A stretch of DNA of 64,000 nucleotides, taken from assembly GCF_003935375.1 (NCBI RefSeq), contig NZ_RHQM01000001.1, positions 62,001 to 126,000 of the forward strand, read 5' to 3'. Under the pieces are notes generated by a model. That model saw only the letters and a list, made by a program, of their open reading frames with translations, was not told where the DNA came from and did no database searches. The translations under genes and the position numbers were made by a program. Shown one piece after another: positions 25,220-34,488 of this stretch; position 1 is the first letter of the stretch, and each line of letters opens with the position of its first letter. This stretch comes from Stutzerimonas xanthomarina. Lineage in GTDB: Bacteria > Pseudomonadota > Gammaproteobacteria > Pseudomonadales > Pseudomonadaceae.

Positions 25220-26187
25220 GTTCGGAACACCGCGCAGACATCGACCCAGACGAACTTCGCCGGGTCCAGCCGGACTTCCTGATCCAGCCGATAGGCCACC
25301 AGTTTGCCGTTCTTCACCGCGCTGTAGTCCAGGCAGGCCAGATTGTCGCGCAGCGGCCCCGGCTGGCCACGCCGCCAGTAGTGGCCGACGAACAGCAGCG
25401 GCTCGTCCGGACCGTAGAGGAACAGGCGATTCTTCTGTTGCGCAGACAGCGGCATGCGCGCCGCATGGTCCGGCAGGCCGTCGGGCTGGAACACCACGTC
25501 ACCATAAGTCTGCGGGTTCTCTTCCCAGAACTTGGTGCGGAAGAAGGTGCGCACGAAACCTTCCTCACTGGTCAGCGTCATGCCTTCGGGCAGCGGCATA
25601 TCGGTGCCGCGCAGCAGGCGATCCAGCGCCTGACAGATGAACGTACCCGGCAGGCCGGCTTCGCGCAGGATTGCCGGATTGAGGCAGGCGTCGTGGAGAA
25701 ACGGACGCAGGCGTGCGATCACCCAGCTGTCCCAGCAGGCATGCACCACGCGGAAGCGCTCGGATTCCAAGAACAGTGGCAACTCGTAGAACCATTCGCG
25801 GAACGCTCGCCACTCGTCCGGATACCGTTCGAACTGCTCGAACGTCTCCTGCAGCAGGCGGGCGAAGCGCGGCGAATGCTCACGGACGAAATCGCGGCCG
25901 CTGCCCGGCGGTGCCGGCATGTACCAGCCCAGCGCATTGAACTCGTGGTTACCCATGATGCAGTAGGCTTGCCCACGATCGACCATGTCGTAGACCAGAT
26001 GCAGCGCCTCGCGGATATGCGGGCCGCGGTCGATGATGTCGCCGAGGAAGATCACCTGTCGCCGCGAATGGCGCCAGACCCCGCCCTGCAGGCGGTAGCC
26101 CAGCTGATCCAGCAGCCGCGCCAGTGCACGACCGCAGCCATGCACATCACCGATAAGGTCGTAGCCGCGTTCGGGATCAAGCTGCAT
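25216..26187 (-). CDS. Calcineurin-like metallophosphoesterase
   Basis: 323 residues from the ATG at 26187, which overlaps the nadK stop as TGATG; an upstream start would lie inside nadK. Phosphoesterase motifs are in order: LIGDVHGCG (D-x-H), IFLGDIIDRGPH (GD-x2-DRG) and IMGNHEFNA (GNHE). These ligand a two-metal centre. The closest known types are Ser/Thr protein phosphatase-like and diadenosine tetraphosphatase-like enzymes; substrate cannot be told. Confidence 0.9.
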   Translation of the reverse strand: MQLDPERGYDLIGDVHGCGRALARLLDQLGYRLQGGVWRHSRRQVIFLGDIIDRGPHIREALHLVYDMVDRGQAYCIMGNHEFNALGWYMPAPPGSGRDFVREHSPRFARLLQETFEQFERYPDEWRAFREWFYELPLFLESERFRVVHACWDSWVIARLRPFLHDACLNPAILREAGLPGTFICQALDRLLRGTDMPLPEGMTLTSEEGFVRTFFRTKFWEENPQTYGDVVFQPDGLPDHAARMPLSAQQKNRLFLYGPDEPLLFVGHYWRRGQPGPLRDNLACLDYSAVKNGKLVAYRLDQEVRLDPAKFVWVDVCAVFRT

Positions 26188-27074
26188 CAATCGCCCCCGC
26201 CGAGGCGACTGCCCCAGCCCAGCTTGGTCCGGCAAACTTCGTAGTAGTTGTGGTCCAGCGGATGGATCAGGTGCAGCTTCTGCGGCTTCTTGCGCACCGT
26301 CACGGTATCGCCCGGAGCACAGGTGAAGTGGTTCTGGCCGTCGCAGGACACCTGCGGATATATCTGCATGTTCGGCGACACCACGATCTTCAGCTCGCTG
26401 TTGCCATCGACCACGATCGGACGGCTCGACAGCGTGTGCGGGTACATTGGAACGACGACGATGGCGTCCAATCGCGGATGCATGATCGGCCCGCCGGCCG
26501 ACAGCGAATAGGCAGTGGAGCCGGTGGGGGTCGCCACGATCAGGCCGTCGGCCTTCTGGCTGCAGACGAACTGGCCGTCGATGTATAGCTCGAATTCGAT
26601 CATGCGCGTGGATTTTCCCGGATGCAGCACCACATCGTTGAGCGCGTCGCCCTCGCCGATCGGCTCATCGAAGCGTCGCGCCTGGGCCTCCAGCAGAAAG
26701 CGATTTTCCAGGGTGTACTGGCCGTTGAGCACTTCGGCGACTTTCTCTTCCAGCTCATCCGGACGGATGTCGGTGAGAAAGCCGAGGCTGCCACGGTTGA
26801 TGCCGAGTACCGGCACCCGGTGCTTGGCCATCGCCCGGGCGGCGCCCAGCAGGCTGCCGTCGCCGCCGACCACTATCACCAGGTCGCAGGATTCGCCCAG
26901 CCGCTGCCGCGACGAGGTCTGCATGCCGTGTCCCGGCAGCACCTCGGCGATGTTCTCTTCAAGAATCACATGCAGATGGCGTTCGACGAGGAATCGCTTC
27001 AGCCGGCGGATGGTATCCAGCACCTGGGAGCTACCCAGGCGGCCGATGATGCCGATATTGCGGAATTGCTCCAT
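26187..27074 (-). CDS. nadK: NAD kinase
   Basis: 295 residues, the usual length. It has the GGDGS nucleotide site (about 70-74), INRGSLGFLTDI, and VATPTGSTAYSLSAGGP. The enzyme phosphorylates NAD to NADP in the cytoplasm. The start MEQFRNIGIIGR at 27074 is preceded by AGGGAA; a longer frame upstream has no family similarity. First gene of the nadK-phosphatase-rhomboid operon. Confidence 0.96.
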   Translation of the reverse strand: MEQFRNIGIIGRLGSSQVLDTIRRLKRFLVERHLHVILEENIAEVLPGHGMQTSSRQRLGESCDLVIVVGGDGSLLGAARAMAKHRVPVLGINRGSLGFLTDIRPDELEEKVAEVLNGQYTLENRFLLEAQARRFDEPIGEGDALNDVVLHPGKSTRMIEFELYIDGQFVCSQKADGLIVATPTGSTAYSLSAGGPIMHPRLDAIVVVPMYPHTLSSRPIVVDGNSELKIVVSPNMQIYPQVSCDGQNHFTCAPGDTVTVRKKPQKLHLIHPLDHNYYEVCRTKLGWGSRLGGGD

Positions 27075-27286
27075 TGACGTTCCCTGGTGTGGCTGGGCGG
27101 ATGGTTGCGGGCAGTCGCAGCGCTCGAAAATAACACGCAGCACGCAGGCGACGACGCCGATACGAATCGGCCATTCGCCTGAATTCCAGCACAGGCGTTA
27201 GAGCCCCTGCTCGCCGCGGTGTTCAGCGGCAGCGGATTATCAGCGAAACGCCGGACCATCAGCAAACCGACAGCTATGCTGCATTC

Positions 27287-28252
27287 ATGAGCCTGTGCAG
27301 TCTTTCCGCCCTCCCCAACCGCCTCCAGCATCCGCAGGTGCGCGATCTCGCCTGGACGATCCTCTCGCCGCCGCTGCTGAGCGAGGCACCGCAGTGTCAG
27401 CGTCACCCGCTGTCCGCGAGCTGCTGGAACAGCGAGCCGGAGCGGCTGGCCAACTGGTTGCGGCAACAGGATGCCGAGCCATCGATTCTCGAAGCCTGGC
27501 TGTCGCTGCACCGCATTCGACGACTGGGCCTGTACTACGAGCGGCTGTGGCAATACGCGCTGTCCCACGCACCCGATATCCAGCTGCTCGCCGCCAATCT
27601 GCCGATCCGGCAGAACGGCAGCACCCTCGGCGAGCTGGACCTGCTGTTCTGCGATGACCAGGGCGTGCATCACCTGGAGCTGGCCGTGAAGTTCTACCTG
27701 GGGCTCGGGCAGGGCGATGGCAGCCGGCACGCGCATTGGCTTGGTCCCGGCAGTCACGATCGACTCGATCTGAAACTCGACCATATGTGCCAGCGCCAGC
27801 TGCCGCTGTGTACCCAGCCAGCAACGCTGGCGGTGCTCGCCGAACTCACCGGTCGCCCGGTGCAAAGCAGCTTCTGGCTCAGCGGCTATCTATTTCGCCC
27901 CTGGCCGCAGAGCTGCACGCCGCCACTTGGCGCCAACCCGCACCACCTGCAGGGCAGATGGCTGCGCCAGGCTGACTGGCCGCGCTTCCAGGCCGAGAAT
28001 CCCGACGCAGTCTGGCAACCTATCGCTCGCTCGGCCTGGCTCGCGCCAGCACGTGTTACGCAAGCCGAACTGTGGACTGCCAACCGGTTCGCCGACTGGC
28101 AGGCCGCCAATCCGGCACAGGCGCGGGCGCAGCTGCTGGCGCGGCTCGAACCGGATGCATCGGGCGTCTGGCTGGAGCAGGAACGGCTGTTTCTGGTTGC
28201 CGATGATTGGCCCTGCAACGGCGCCGCAGCGCGTCCGCTGTCATCCACCTGA
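27287..28252 (+). CDS. DUF1853 family protein
   Basis: 321 residues of the DUF1853 family, divergent from nadK, as in other pseudomonads. Recognisable parts are LQHPQVRDLAWTILSPPLL at the start and the core LGELDLLFCDDQGVHHLELAVKFYL, which looks like a PD-(D/E)xK nuclease-type strand set (E-x-D ... E-x-A-V-K). That resemblance is inference; function is unknown. No signal or membrane segment. Confidence 0.85.
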   Translation: MSLCSLSALPNRLQHPQVRDLAWTILSPPLLSEAPQCQRHPLSASCWNSEPERLANWLRQQDAEPSILEAWLSLHRIRRLGLYYERLWQYALSHAPDIQLLAANLPIRQNGSTLGELDLLFCDDQGVHHLELAVKFYLGLGQGDGSRHAHWLGPGSHDRLDLKLDHMCQRQLPLCTQPATLAVLAELTGRPVQSSFWLSGYLFRPWPQSCTPPLGANPHHLQGRWLRQADWPRFQAENPDAVWQPIARSAWLAPARVTQAELWTANRFADWQAANPAQARAQLLARLEPDASGVWLEQERLFLVADDWPCNGAAARPLSST

Positions 28253-28315
28253 CACCTTGAACAGCTAGACTGCCTGCCCGACTCGACCCTACAGATCGAT
28301 AGCCGACAGACCCGC

Positions 28316-29536
28316 ATGCCCATCGACCCGCAGCATCATTCGACATCCTCCCGACTCGACGCCTGGACCATTTTTCTGGTGTTCCTGCGCCTGGGCCTCA
28401 CCTCCTTTGGCGGTCCCATCGCGCATCTCGGCTATTTCCGCGACGAGTTCGTCCAGCGTCGCCGCTGGCTGGACGAGCGCAGCTATGCCGATCTGGTCGC
28501 GCTCTGCCAGTTTCTTCCAGGCCCGGCCAGCAGCCAGGTAGGCCTGGCGATCGGTTTGCTGCGCGGCGGTTACCGTGGCTCGCTGGCGGCCTGGGCAGGC
28601 TTCACCCTGCCATCGGCGATCGCGCTGACGCTGTTCGCGCTGGGAATCGCCACATGGGGCGACGCGCTGCCTGACGGCGTCCTTCAGGGTCTGAAGATCG
28701 TCGCCGTGGCCGTGGTTGCCCAGGCCGTCTGGGGCATGGCACGAACGCTGTGCACCGACGCGCCGCGAATCGCCATTGCGCTGGCGGCGGCGAGCACCGT
28801 GCTGCTGCTCCCGTTCATCTGGAGTCAGGTTGCGGTCATCGCCGCGGTGGGTCTGATCGGGGTGGTTTTCTTTCGCCCTGCCACCACCGAAGCACATGTC
28901 GTATTGCCCGTTGCGGTGAAGCGTCGGGCCGCGCTCACAGCACTGGCGCTGTTCTTTGCGATGCTCATGCTGTTGCCGCTACTCGCCAGCGGCACGGACA
29001 ACCCGTTGCTGGCGTTGCTCGATGCGTTCTACCGCGCTGGCGCGCTGGTGTTCGGTGGCGGCCACGTAGTGCTGCCGCTGCTGCAGGCCGAAGTGGTGCA
29101 GCCAGGCTGGGTAGACCGCGACACGTTCCTCGCTGGCTATGGCGCGGCCCAGGCGGTGCCCGGCCCGCTGTTCACCTTTGCCGCGTTTCTCGGCGCCTCG
29201 ATGAATGAGTCGCCCAGCGGCTTGCTGGGAGCGGCGGTGTGCCTGGTTGCGGTATTCGCGCCGTCGTTTCTGCTGGTCATCGGCGTGCTGCCGTTCTGGG
29301 AGCGCCTGCGCAGCAACCGGAGCACGCAGGCAGCCCTGGCGGCGGTCAACGCGGCAGTGGTCGGGTTGCTGCTGGCTGCGCTGTACGATCCGGTATGGAC
29401 CAGCGGTATCAAGGCGCCAGAGCATTTCGTCCTTGCCCTGCTCGCCCTCGCCGCACTGATGTACTGGAAACTGCCGCCCTGGCTGGTGGTGATCGGTGGC
29501 GCTGTGGGTGGTGGCCTGATCGGCCTGACCGGCTAA
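28316..29536 (+). CDS. chrA: Chromate transporter ChrA (two-domain form)
   Basis: 406 residues with two homologous halves, the long-chain ChrA form. First half: FLRLGLTSFGGPIAHLGYF ... CQFLPGPASSQVGLAIG; second half: FYRAGALVFGGGHVVLPLL ... GYGAAQAVPGPLFTFAA. These FGG and PGP motifs are the family hallmarks. About ten helices; inner membrane; exports chromate, or sulfate-like anions in some members. No chrB-type regulator is adjacent. Confidence 0.92.
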   Translation: MPIDPQHHSTSSRLDAWTIFLVFLRLGLTSFGGPIAHLGYFRDEFVQRRRWLDERSYADLVALCQFLPGPASSQVGLAIGLLRGGYRGSLAAWAGFTLPSAIALTLFALGIATWGDALPDGVLQGLKIVAVAVVAQAVWGMARTLCTDAPRIAIALAAASTVLLLPFIWSQVAVIAAVGLIGVVFFRPATTEAHVVLPVAVKRRAALTALALFFAMLMLLPLLASGTDNPLLALLDAFYRAGALVFGGGHVVLPLLQAEVVQPGWVDRDTFLAGYGAAQAVPGPLFTFAAFLGASMNESPSGLLGAAVCLVAVFAPSFLLVIGVLPFWERLRSNRSTQAALAAVNAAVVGLLLAALYDPVWTSGIKAPEHFVLALLALAALMYWKLPPWLVVIGGAVGGGLIGLTG

Positions 29537-29558
29537 ACGACTGGCGGGATCGCGCCGA

Positions 29559-30341
29559 TCAGCTTTCCATCGCCAGCAACACGGCGCTTGCCACCAGAAA
29601 AACGCTGAACAGCAGTCGCAGCAGACGTTCCGGCAAGGCATGCGCCAACCGCACGCCCAAGCTGATGCTGAGCAGCCCGCCTACCGCCAGCGGCAGGCCC
29701 AGCGACCAGTTGACCTGATGATGCAGCGCATAGGTCACCAGAGTGACGCCGGTGCTCGGCGCGGCTAGTGCCAGCGACAGGCCCTGAGCGACCACCTGCG
29801 AGGTGCCGAATACGCTGGTCAGGATCGGCGTGGCGATAACCGCTCCACCGACACCGAACAGACCTCCCATTGCGCCGGCACCCGCACCGAGCAGGCCCAG
29901 CCATGGCCAGGGATGACGCAGCTGTCCGTCGCCGGCGGCCGGGCGCAGAAACACCCGTAGCAATGTGTAGGCAGCCAGGGCCAGCAGGAAGCCGACGAAC
30001 GCCATGCGCATGCGCCCGGCATCCAGCGACACGGCAACGGCCGCACCGGCAATGGCGAACACGAAACTGGCACTGCCCAGCGCGAGGGCATGCCGCCAAT
30101 CGATGCGATTGCGCTGGTGATAGCGCCAGATGGCAAGCAGCACGTTGGGCACGACCATCACCAGCGCGGTGCCTTGCGCCAGTTGCTGGTCCAGGCCGAA
30201 CAGCACGCCCAGCACGGGAATCGCAATCAGCCCGCCGCCGATACCGAACAAGCCGCCCAGCGTGCCTAGCGCCAATCCGAGCAGTACGTTCAATCCGATA
30301 TCCAGCAGCATTCCGACGCTCCAGTTCACAGGGGCGCTCAT
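29559..30341 (-). CDS. TauE/SafE family sulfite/sulfonate-type exporter
   Basis: 260 residues, eight or nine helices in two repeats, each carrying the glycine signature: LGTLGGLFGIGGGLIAIPVL and GAMGGLFGVGGAVIATPIL. Family members export sulfite, sulfoacetate or similar anions. The start ATG at 30341 (MSAPVNWSVGML) was chosen because the helical core begins 10 residues later; longer frames extend into the divergent regulator's region. The LysR gene on the other strand starts 79 bases away and may control it. Confidence 0.88.
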   Translation of the reverse strand: MSAPVNWSVGMLLDIGLNVLLGLALGTLGGLFGIGGGLIAIPVLGVLFGLDQQLAQGTALVMVVPNVLLAIWRYHQRNRIDWRHALALGSASFVFAIAGAAVAVSLDAGRMRMAFVGFLLALAAYTLLRVFLRPAAGDGQLRHPWPWLGLLGAGAGAMGGLFGVGGAVIATPILTSVFGTSQVVAQGLSLALAAPSTGVTLVTYALHHQVNWSLGLPLAVGGLLSISLGVRLAHALPERLLRLLFSVFLVASAVLLAMES

Positions 30342-30420
30342 CGTACGCCGCCGCCGCTGGCGCCGGTACGCATAGCCACGCACAATGGCTTTGCGCAGAT
30401 CGCACAAGCAAGGAATTCGA

Positions 30421-31377
30421 ATGCTGCCCGACGCCCTTTCCGCCCAGCTCAGCCTGTTCATCGATGTGCTCGAAGCTGGCAGCTTCTCTGCCGCCGCGCG
30501 CCGCCACGGCCTGACACCTTCGGCGGTGGCGCGGCGCATCGATGCACTGGAACAGGCCCTGGGCTGCCAGCTGTTCAACCGCAGCACCCACGCGGTTCGC
30601 CCGATGCCCGCCGCATTGGCATTCGCCGAGCGCGCCCGGCGCATCGTGCAGGAACTGCACCTGGCGCGCGCCGAAGCGACGTCGCTGGACAGCGCACCGG
30701 AAGGCCGCATCCGGATCGACGCACCGGCCCCCTTCGGTCGCCGTCACCTGGCGCCGGCCCTGGCCGAATTTCTCCAGGCCTATCCGGGAGTCGATATCCA
30801 GCTGCGTCTGATCGACAGCTTCGTCGACCTGCACGGCGAGCACCTGGGTGAGGTCGATCTGGTGTTGCGCATCGGCCCGCTGGCCGACACCCGTCTGGTC
30901 GCCACACCGCTGGCGCCGATGGTGCGAGTAGTCTGCGCCAGCCCCGCCTATCTGGAACGCCGCGGCGTGCCACTACAACCGGAGGAATTGCCCGACCATG
31001 ATGGGTTGGACTGGGATGCGCTGGCGCCGCCCCATGCGTGGCGCTTCGAGCGCGGCGGGCGACCGCAACTGCTGCGCCCGGGCCGCCTGCGCATGGTGGC
31101 GAACAATGCCGAAGCGCTGCTGGCCGGGGCTTTGGCGGGACTTGGCATCGCCCACCTGCCGACCTGGCTGATCAGCGACCAGTTGCTGCGTGGCGAACTG
31201 CTGCCGCTGTTCTGCGAAGGGGGATTGCCGCAGCCGGAAGCCAGCGGCATCTATGCGCTGCGCTTGCGGCGCGAGGCCGACTCGCGGAGCCGCCTATTGC
31301 TGGAGTTTCTGAAAAATCGCTTCGGCCCGGTCCCTCCCTGGGACCAGGCACTTCAGAGTGGCTTCAAGCGGGAGTGA
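30421..31377 (+). CDS. LysR-family transcriptional regulator
   Basis: 318 residues. The N-terminal winged helix is LFIDVLEAGSFSAAARRHG ... SAVARRIDALEQALGCQLF; the substrate-binding domain follows from about residue 90 (APAPFGRRHLAPALAEFL). It belongs to the CrgA-like branch by this layout. AAGGAA precedes the ATG. It is divergent from the TauE/SafE exporter across a 79-base gap, the usual arrangement for a LysR protein with its target. Confidence 0.92.
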   Translation: MLPDALSAQLSLFIDVLEAGSFSAAARRHGLTPSAVARRIDALEQALGCQLFNRSTHAVRPMPAALAFAERARRIVQELHLARAEATSLDSAPEGRIRIDAPAPFGRRHLAPALAEFLQAYPGVDIQLRLIDSFVDLHGEHLGEVDLVLRIGPLADTRLVATPLAPMVRVVCASPAYLERRGVPLQPEELPDHDGLDWDALAPPHAWRFERGGRPQLLRPGRLRMVANNAEALLAGALAGLGIAHLPTWLISDQLLRGELLPLFCEGGLPQPEASGIYALRLRREADSRSRLLLEFLKNRFGPVPPWDQALQSGFKRE

Positions 31378-31388
31378 GGATAGAACGG

Positions 31389-31730
31389 TCAGGCGTCCTG
31401 ACCTTCGATCTCCTGGGTGACGCCCCAGCCATCGAGCACCCCACCGAGGGGTTCGACCAGGTATCCCAGATCCTGCTCGAAATCGCCGATGCCATCGAAC
31501 GTCGCGTACATCACCTTGCTTACCTGCAGATTCCAGCTTCCGTCCTCACGCGGAAACACCTGGGTATTGATGGTTTCGCCGCGAAAGTTCTGCGCGGCTC
31601 TCTGGGCGCGGTCCTGTTCAGGGAATACCGCATAGAAGTCGATTGGATGGACTCGGGCGAAATCGAAGCCGCCCTCCTTCATCCGGCGCAGAACGGTGCT
31701 GCTGACATCCTCGTGGAAGGTGGTACTCAT
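31389..31730 (-). CDS. RraB-like (regulator of ribonuclease E activity B family) protein
   Basis: 113 residues from the ATG at 31730, set by a strong AGGAGG ribosome site. The sequence FDFARVHPIDFYAVFPEQD and the acidic end (IGDFEQDLGYLVEPLGGVLDG) match the RraB-like fold. RraB inhibits RNase E in E. coli; many RraB-like proteins have unproven roles. It follows the Anbu operon in the same direction after a 188-base gap and a hairpin, so co-transcription is uncertain. Confidence 0.75.
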   Translation of the reverse strand: MSTTFHEDVSSTVLRRMKEGGFDFARVHPIDFYAVFPEQDRAQRAAQNFRGETINTQVFPREDGSWNLQVSKVMYATFDGIGDFEQDLGYLVEPLGGVLDGWGVTQEIEGQDA

Positions 31731-31900
31731 GAAATCAACCTCCTCTCGAGCGTGGATGGTGGTTGCCGCGTACCCGACGGGAGACCGGCTCCGGCGTCGA
31801 TGCATCGGCAGACGGGTCACGACTGCGTGAGTGAAACGGCGCGGGCATCCTCCATGCCCACGATGACAAGCTAGCAGGCCGCCAGCCCGGTTGCACGGAC

Positions 31901-31917
31901 AGGCCGCAAGGCGGCCT
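31901..31917 (-). terminator. Hairpin immediately after the Anbu gene
   Basis: AGGCCGC (31901-31907), loop AAG, GCGGCCT (31911-31917): seven perfect pairs, starting two bases beyond the Anbu stop codon. No U-run follows on the leftward strand, so it may be a 3' stabiliser or Rho-assisted end rather than a classical terminator. Confidence 0.45.
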
Positions 31918-31918
31918 C

Positions 31919-32653
31919 TCAATCCAGATAGAACCCCGGTGCGGCCGGCAGTTCAACCAGCATGCGCCGCAGGTTGCTGCACCATTGCTCGCGGATGTCC
32001 TCGTAGTAGGCGTCGCCCTCCTCCACCCGGTAGCCGTCGGGCACCTGCAGGCTGTCCCTGCGGTAGACCAGCACGTCCAGCGGCATGCCCACCGAGAGGT
32101 TGCTGCGGATGGTCGAGTCGAAGGAGATCAGCGCGCAGCGCAGGGCCTGCTCCAGCGCCGTCGAGTGGCGCAGCGCGCGGTCGAGGATGGGCTTGCCGTA
32201 CTTGCTCTCGCCGATCTGGAAATAGGGTGTGTCGACCGTCGCGCAGATGAAGTTGCCCTGGGGATAGAGGTTGTACAGCTGCGGTTCCTCGCCCGCGATC
32301 TGCCCGCCGACCAGGAACGAGCTGCTCATGTCGATCCCCGAGGCCATGCTCGGCGAAGCGTCGTGCTCGATCACCTCGCGCAGCGTATCGCCCACCAGGC
32401 GCGCCGCGGCGAACATCGTCGGCACGTTGTGCAGGTTCGCGCCCTCGCCCAGCAGGCGATGGCGCAGCAGGCTGACCACGGCCTGGGAGGTGGCCAGGTT
32501 GCCGGCCGTCTGCAGTACGATCAGCCGCTCGCCGGGGATGCCGAAGCGGTAGAGCTTGCGAAAGGTGGCGATGTGATCGACGCCGGCGTTGGTTCGCGAA
32601 TCGGAAACGAACACCAGCCCATCGGCCAGGTTCATGGCGACACAGTAGGTCAT
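31919..32653 (-). CDS. Anbu proteasome-like peptidase (ancestral beta subunit)
   Basis: 244 residues, beginning MTYCVAMNL so that removal of Met leaves an N-terminal threonine, the nucleophile of Ntn hydrolases. GLVFVSDSRTNAGVDHI carries the conserved acidic region and FRKLYRF the expected lysine. This is the Anbu branch of proteasome/HslV homologues, which assemble into open ring or helical particles; no ATPase partner is encoded nearby. The ATG at 32653 is chosen because a longer form would hide the threonine. It is the last gene of the ATP-grasp/alpha-E/transglutaminase operon, 93 bases after the transglutaminase stop. Substrate unknown. Confidence 0.92.
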   Translation of the reverse strand: MTYCVAMNLADGLVFVSDSRTNAGVDHIATFRKLYRFGIPGERLIVLQTAGNLATSQAVVSLLRHRLLGEGANLHNVPTMFAAARLVGDTLREVIEHDASPSMASGIDMSSSFLVGGQIAGEEPQLYNLYPQGNFICATVDTPYFQIGESKYGKPILDRALRHSTALEQALRCALISFDSTIRSNLSVGMPLDVLVYRRDSLQVPDGYRVEEGDAYYEDIREQWCSNLRRMLVELPAAPGFYLD

Positions 32654-32746
32654 GGTTCGTGTGGCTCTAATGGATGAGGAGCTGCCGCAGGCGGCGCGCG
32701 GATGGTAACCCAACCGCCGCCCGCCGCAAGCCCGGACGGCAGACGC

Positions 32747-33541
32747 TCATTGCTGGCCCATCTGCATCGGCATGACCTGCACCCGCGCATGCATCGACTC
32801 GCCGCCACCGCCGCGGCGCATGCCGCGCACCGGGCAGGCATCGAGGTAGTCCAGGCCCACCGCCAGCTTCAGGTGGCGGTCCGGCCGCAGCAGCCGGTTG
32901 GAGACGTCGAAGCTGTACCACTGCCCGTCGATCCAAGCCTCGACCCAGGCATGGCTGGCCAGGTGGTCGCTGTCGTCGGTCAGCAGGTAGCCGGAGACGT
33001 AGCGCGCCGGGATGCCCAGGCTGCGGGCGCAGGCGATGAAGGCATGGCTGTGGTCTTGGCAGACCCCGGCGCCGCCGGCGAAGGCCTGCGCCGCGGTGCT
33101 TTCCACCCGGGTCGCGCCGGGGGTATAGAGCATGTGGTCGGCCAGCGCGTGCATCAGTTCGGCCAGGCCGTCGCGTGTGCGCCCGCTGCCGCACTGGCAG
33201 CGGGCGAACTCGGCCAGGGCATCGTCGGCCTGGGTCAGCGGGCTGGCGCGCAGGAACGGCAACGGCGAGCCGTCCTCGGCCTCGCATTCGCAGGCTTCGT
33301 CGATTTCCACCTGGCCGCGGGCGCGGATGACGATCTCGTCGTGCGGCTCGTCCAGGGTCAGCACGTGCAGCACGTTGCCGTAGGGATCGCGCTGCGCCCG
33401 CGCCGGCCGCGGCAGCTCCAGTTCCCAGCTGAACACGCGCTGGCGCTGGCTCTGCTGGGGTGTCAGGCGCAGGTACTGGATGCTCGCGCGCACCTGGTTC
33501 TGGTAGCGGTAGCTGGTGTCGTGACTGATGGATAGCTTCAT
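32747..33541 (-). CDS. Transglutaminase-like protein of the Anbu operon
   Basis: 264 residues. N-terminal beta region (KLSISHDTSYRYQNQVRASI) then the transglutaminase core with the catalytic Cys in GAGVCQDHSHAFIACARSLG, His in DHLASHAWVEAWIDG and Asp in WYSFDVSNR. Relatives act as cysteine peptidases or amide-bond enzymes. The ATG at 33541 overlaps the alpha-E gene stop (ATGA), so translation is coupled. Together with the ATP-grasp and Anbu genes this has been proposed from comparative genomics to make and remove a peptide tag. Confidence 0.92.
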   Translation of the reverse strand: MKLSISHDTSYRYQNQVRASIQYLRLTPQQSQRQRVFSWELELPRPARAQRDPYGNVLHVLTLDEPHDEIVIRARGQVEIDEACECEAEDGSPLPFLRASPLTQADDALAEFARCQCGSGRTRDGLAELMHALADHMLYTPGATRVESTAAQAFAGGAGVCQDHSHAFIACARSLGIPARYVSGYLLTDDSDHLASHAWVEAWIDGQWYSFDVSNRLLRPDRHLKLAVGLDYLDACPVRGMRRGGGGESMHARVQVMPMQMGQQ

Positions 33542-34488
33542 GCGGCCTCCAGATAGGCAGAGTGAATGGCATTGCCCAGCCGGCCGACCTGCTCGACGTA
33601 GGCGGTGATCCAGTCGTGCAGGCCGATTTCCAGCACTTCGTCGATGCTGGTGTAGCGCAGGCCCGCCTCCAGCTCGGAGGCCAGGCGCTGCGCCGGGCGG
33701 CCGTTGTCCCCCGGCAGGCTGGCGAGGATCAGTTGCAGCTCCACCAGGCATGCGCGCAGCGAGCGCGGCACGTCGGCGCGCAACAGCAGCAGCTCGACGA
33801 CCTTGGCCGTGCGCGGCGAGCCGCGGTAGATCTCGGCGAAGGCCTCGAACGAGGACAGCGCCCGCAGCAGCGCGCTCCACTGGTAGTAGGCGCGCGCCGA
33901 GCGGTCGTCGAGGTTCTCGCTTTCCTCGCCGAGCAGTTCGTGGCGGGCGTCGAGCAGGCGCAGGGTGTTGTCGGCGCGTTCGATGAAGGTGCCCAGGCGG
34001 ATGAAGCGGTAGGCGTCGCTGCGCATGATGGTGCCGACGGTGGCGCCGCGGAACAGGTGCGAACGCTCCTTGACCCATTCGCAGAAACGGCTGATGCCAT
34101 AGCGCCCCAGGCCCTGCTCGGCGATGCCGCGCATCTCCAGCCAAGCGGCGTTGATGTTCTCCCACATGTCCGAGGTAATGCGCCCGCGCACCGCGTGGGC
34201 GTTGCTGCGCGCCAGGCGCAGGCAGTTGAACAGGCTGGCCGGGTTGCCTTCGTCGAGGGCGAAGAAATGCAGCATGCGCTCGGCGTTGAGCTGGCCATGG
34301 CACACCAGGTAATCGTCCAGCGTGCCGGTGATCAGCAGCGGCATGGCCAGTTCGTCGAGGCCGTCGCCACGGCCGTCCTGCGGCATCAGCGACAGCGAAT
34401 AGCTGACGTCCAGCATGCGCGCCATGTTCTCGGCGCGCTCCAGGTAGCGGGACATCCAGTACAGATCGGCCGCGGTTCTACTCAGCAT
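33538..34488 (-). CDS. Alpha-E domain protein
   Basis: 316 residues, nearly all helical, beginning with the family signature MLSRTAADLYWMSRYLERAENMARML. Alpha-E proteins occur only beside circularly permuted ATP-grasp proteins, sometimes fused to them, and are thought to help or form part of the ligase. The start lies directly against the ATP-grasp stop codon (34489), and the end overlaps the transglutaminase start by four bases. Confidence 0.93.
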   Translation of the reverse strand: MLSRTAADLYWMSRYLERAENMARMLDVSYSLSLMPQDGRGDGLDELAMPLLITGTLDDYLVCHGQLNAERMLHFFALDEGNPASLFNCLRLARSNAHAVRGRITSDMWENINAAWLEMRGIAEQGLGRYGISRFCEWVKERSHLFRGATVGTIMRSDAYRFIRLGTFIERADNTLRLLDARHELLGEESENLDDRSARAYYQWSALLRALSSFEAFAEIYRGSPRTAKVVELLLLRADVPRSLRACLVELQLILASLPGDNGRPAQRLASELEAGLRYTSIDEVLEIGLHDWITAYVEQVGRLGNAIHSAYLEAA

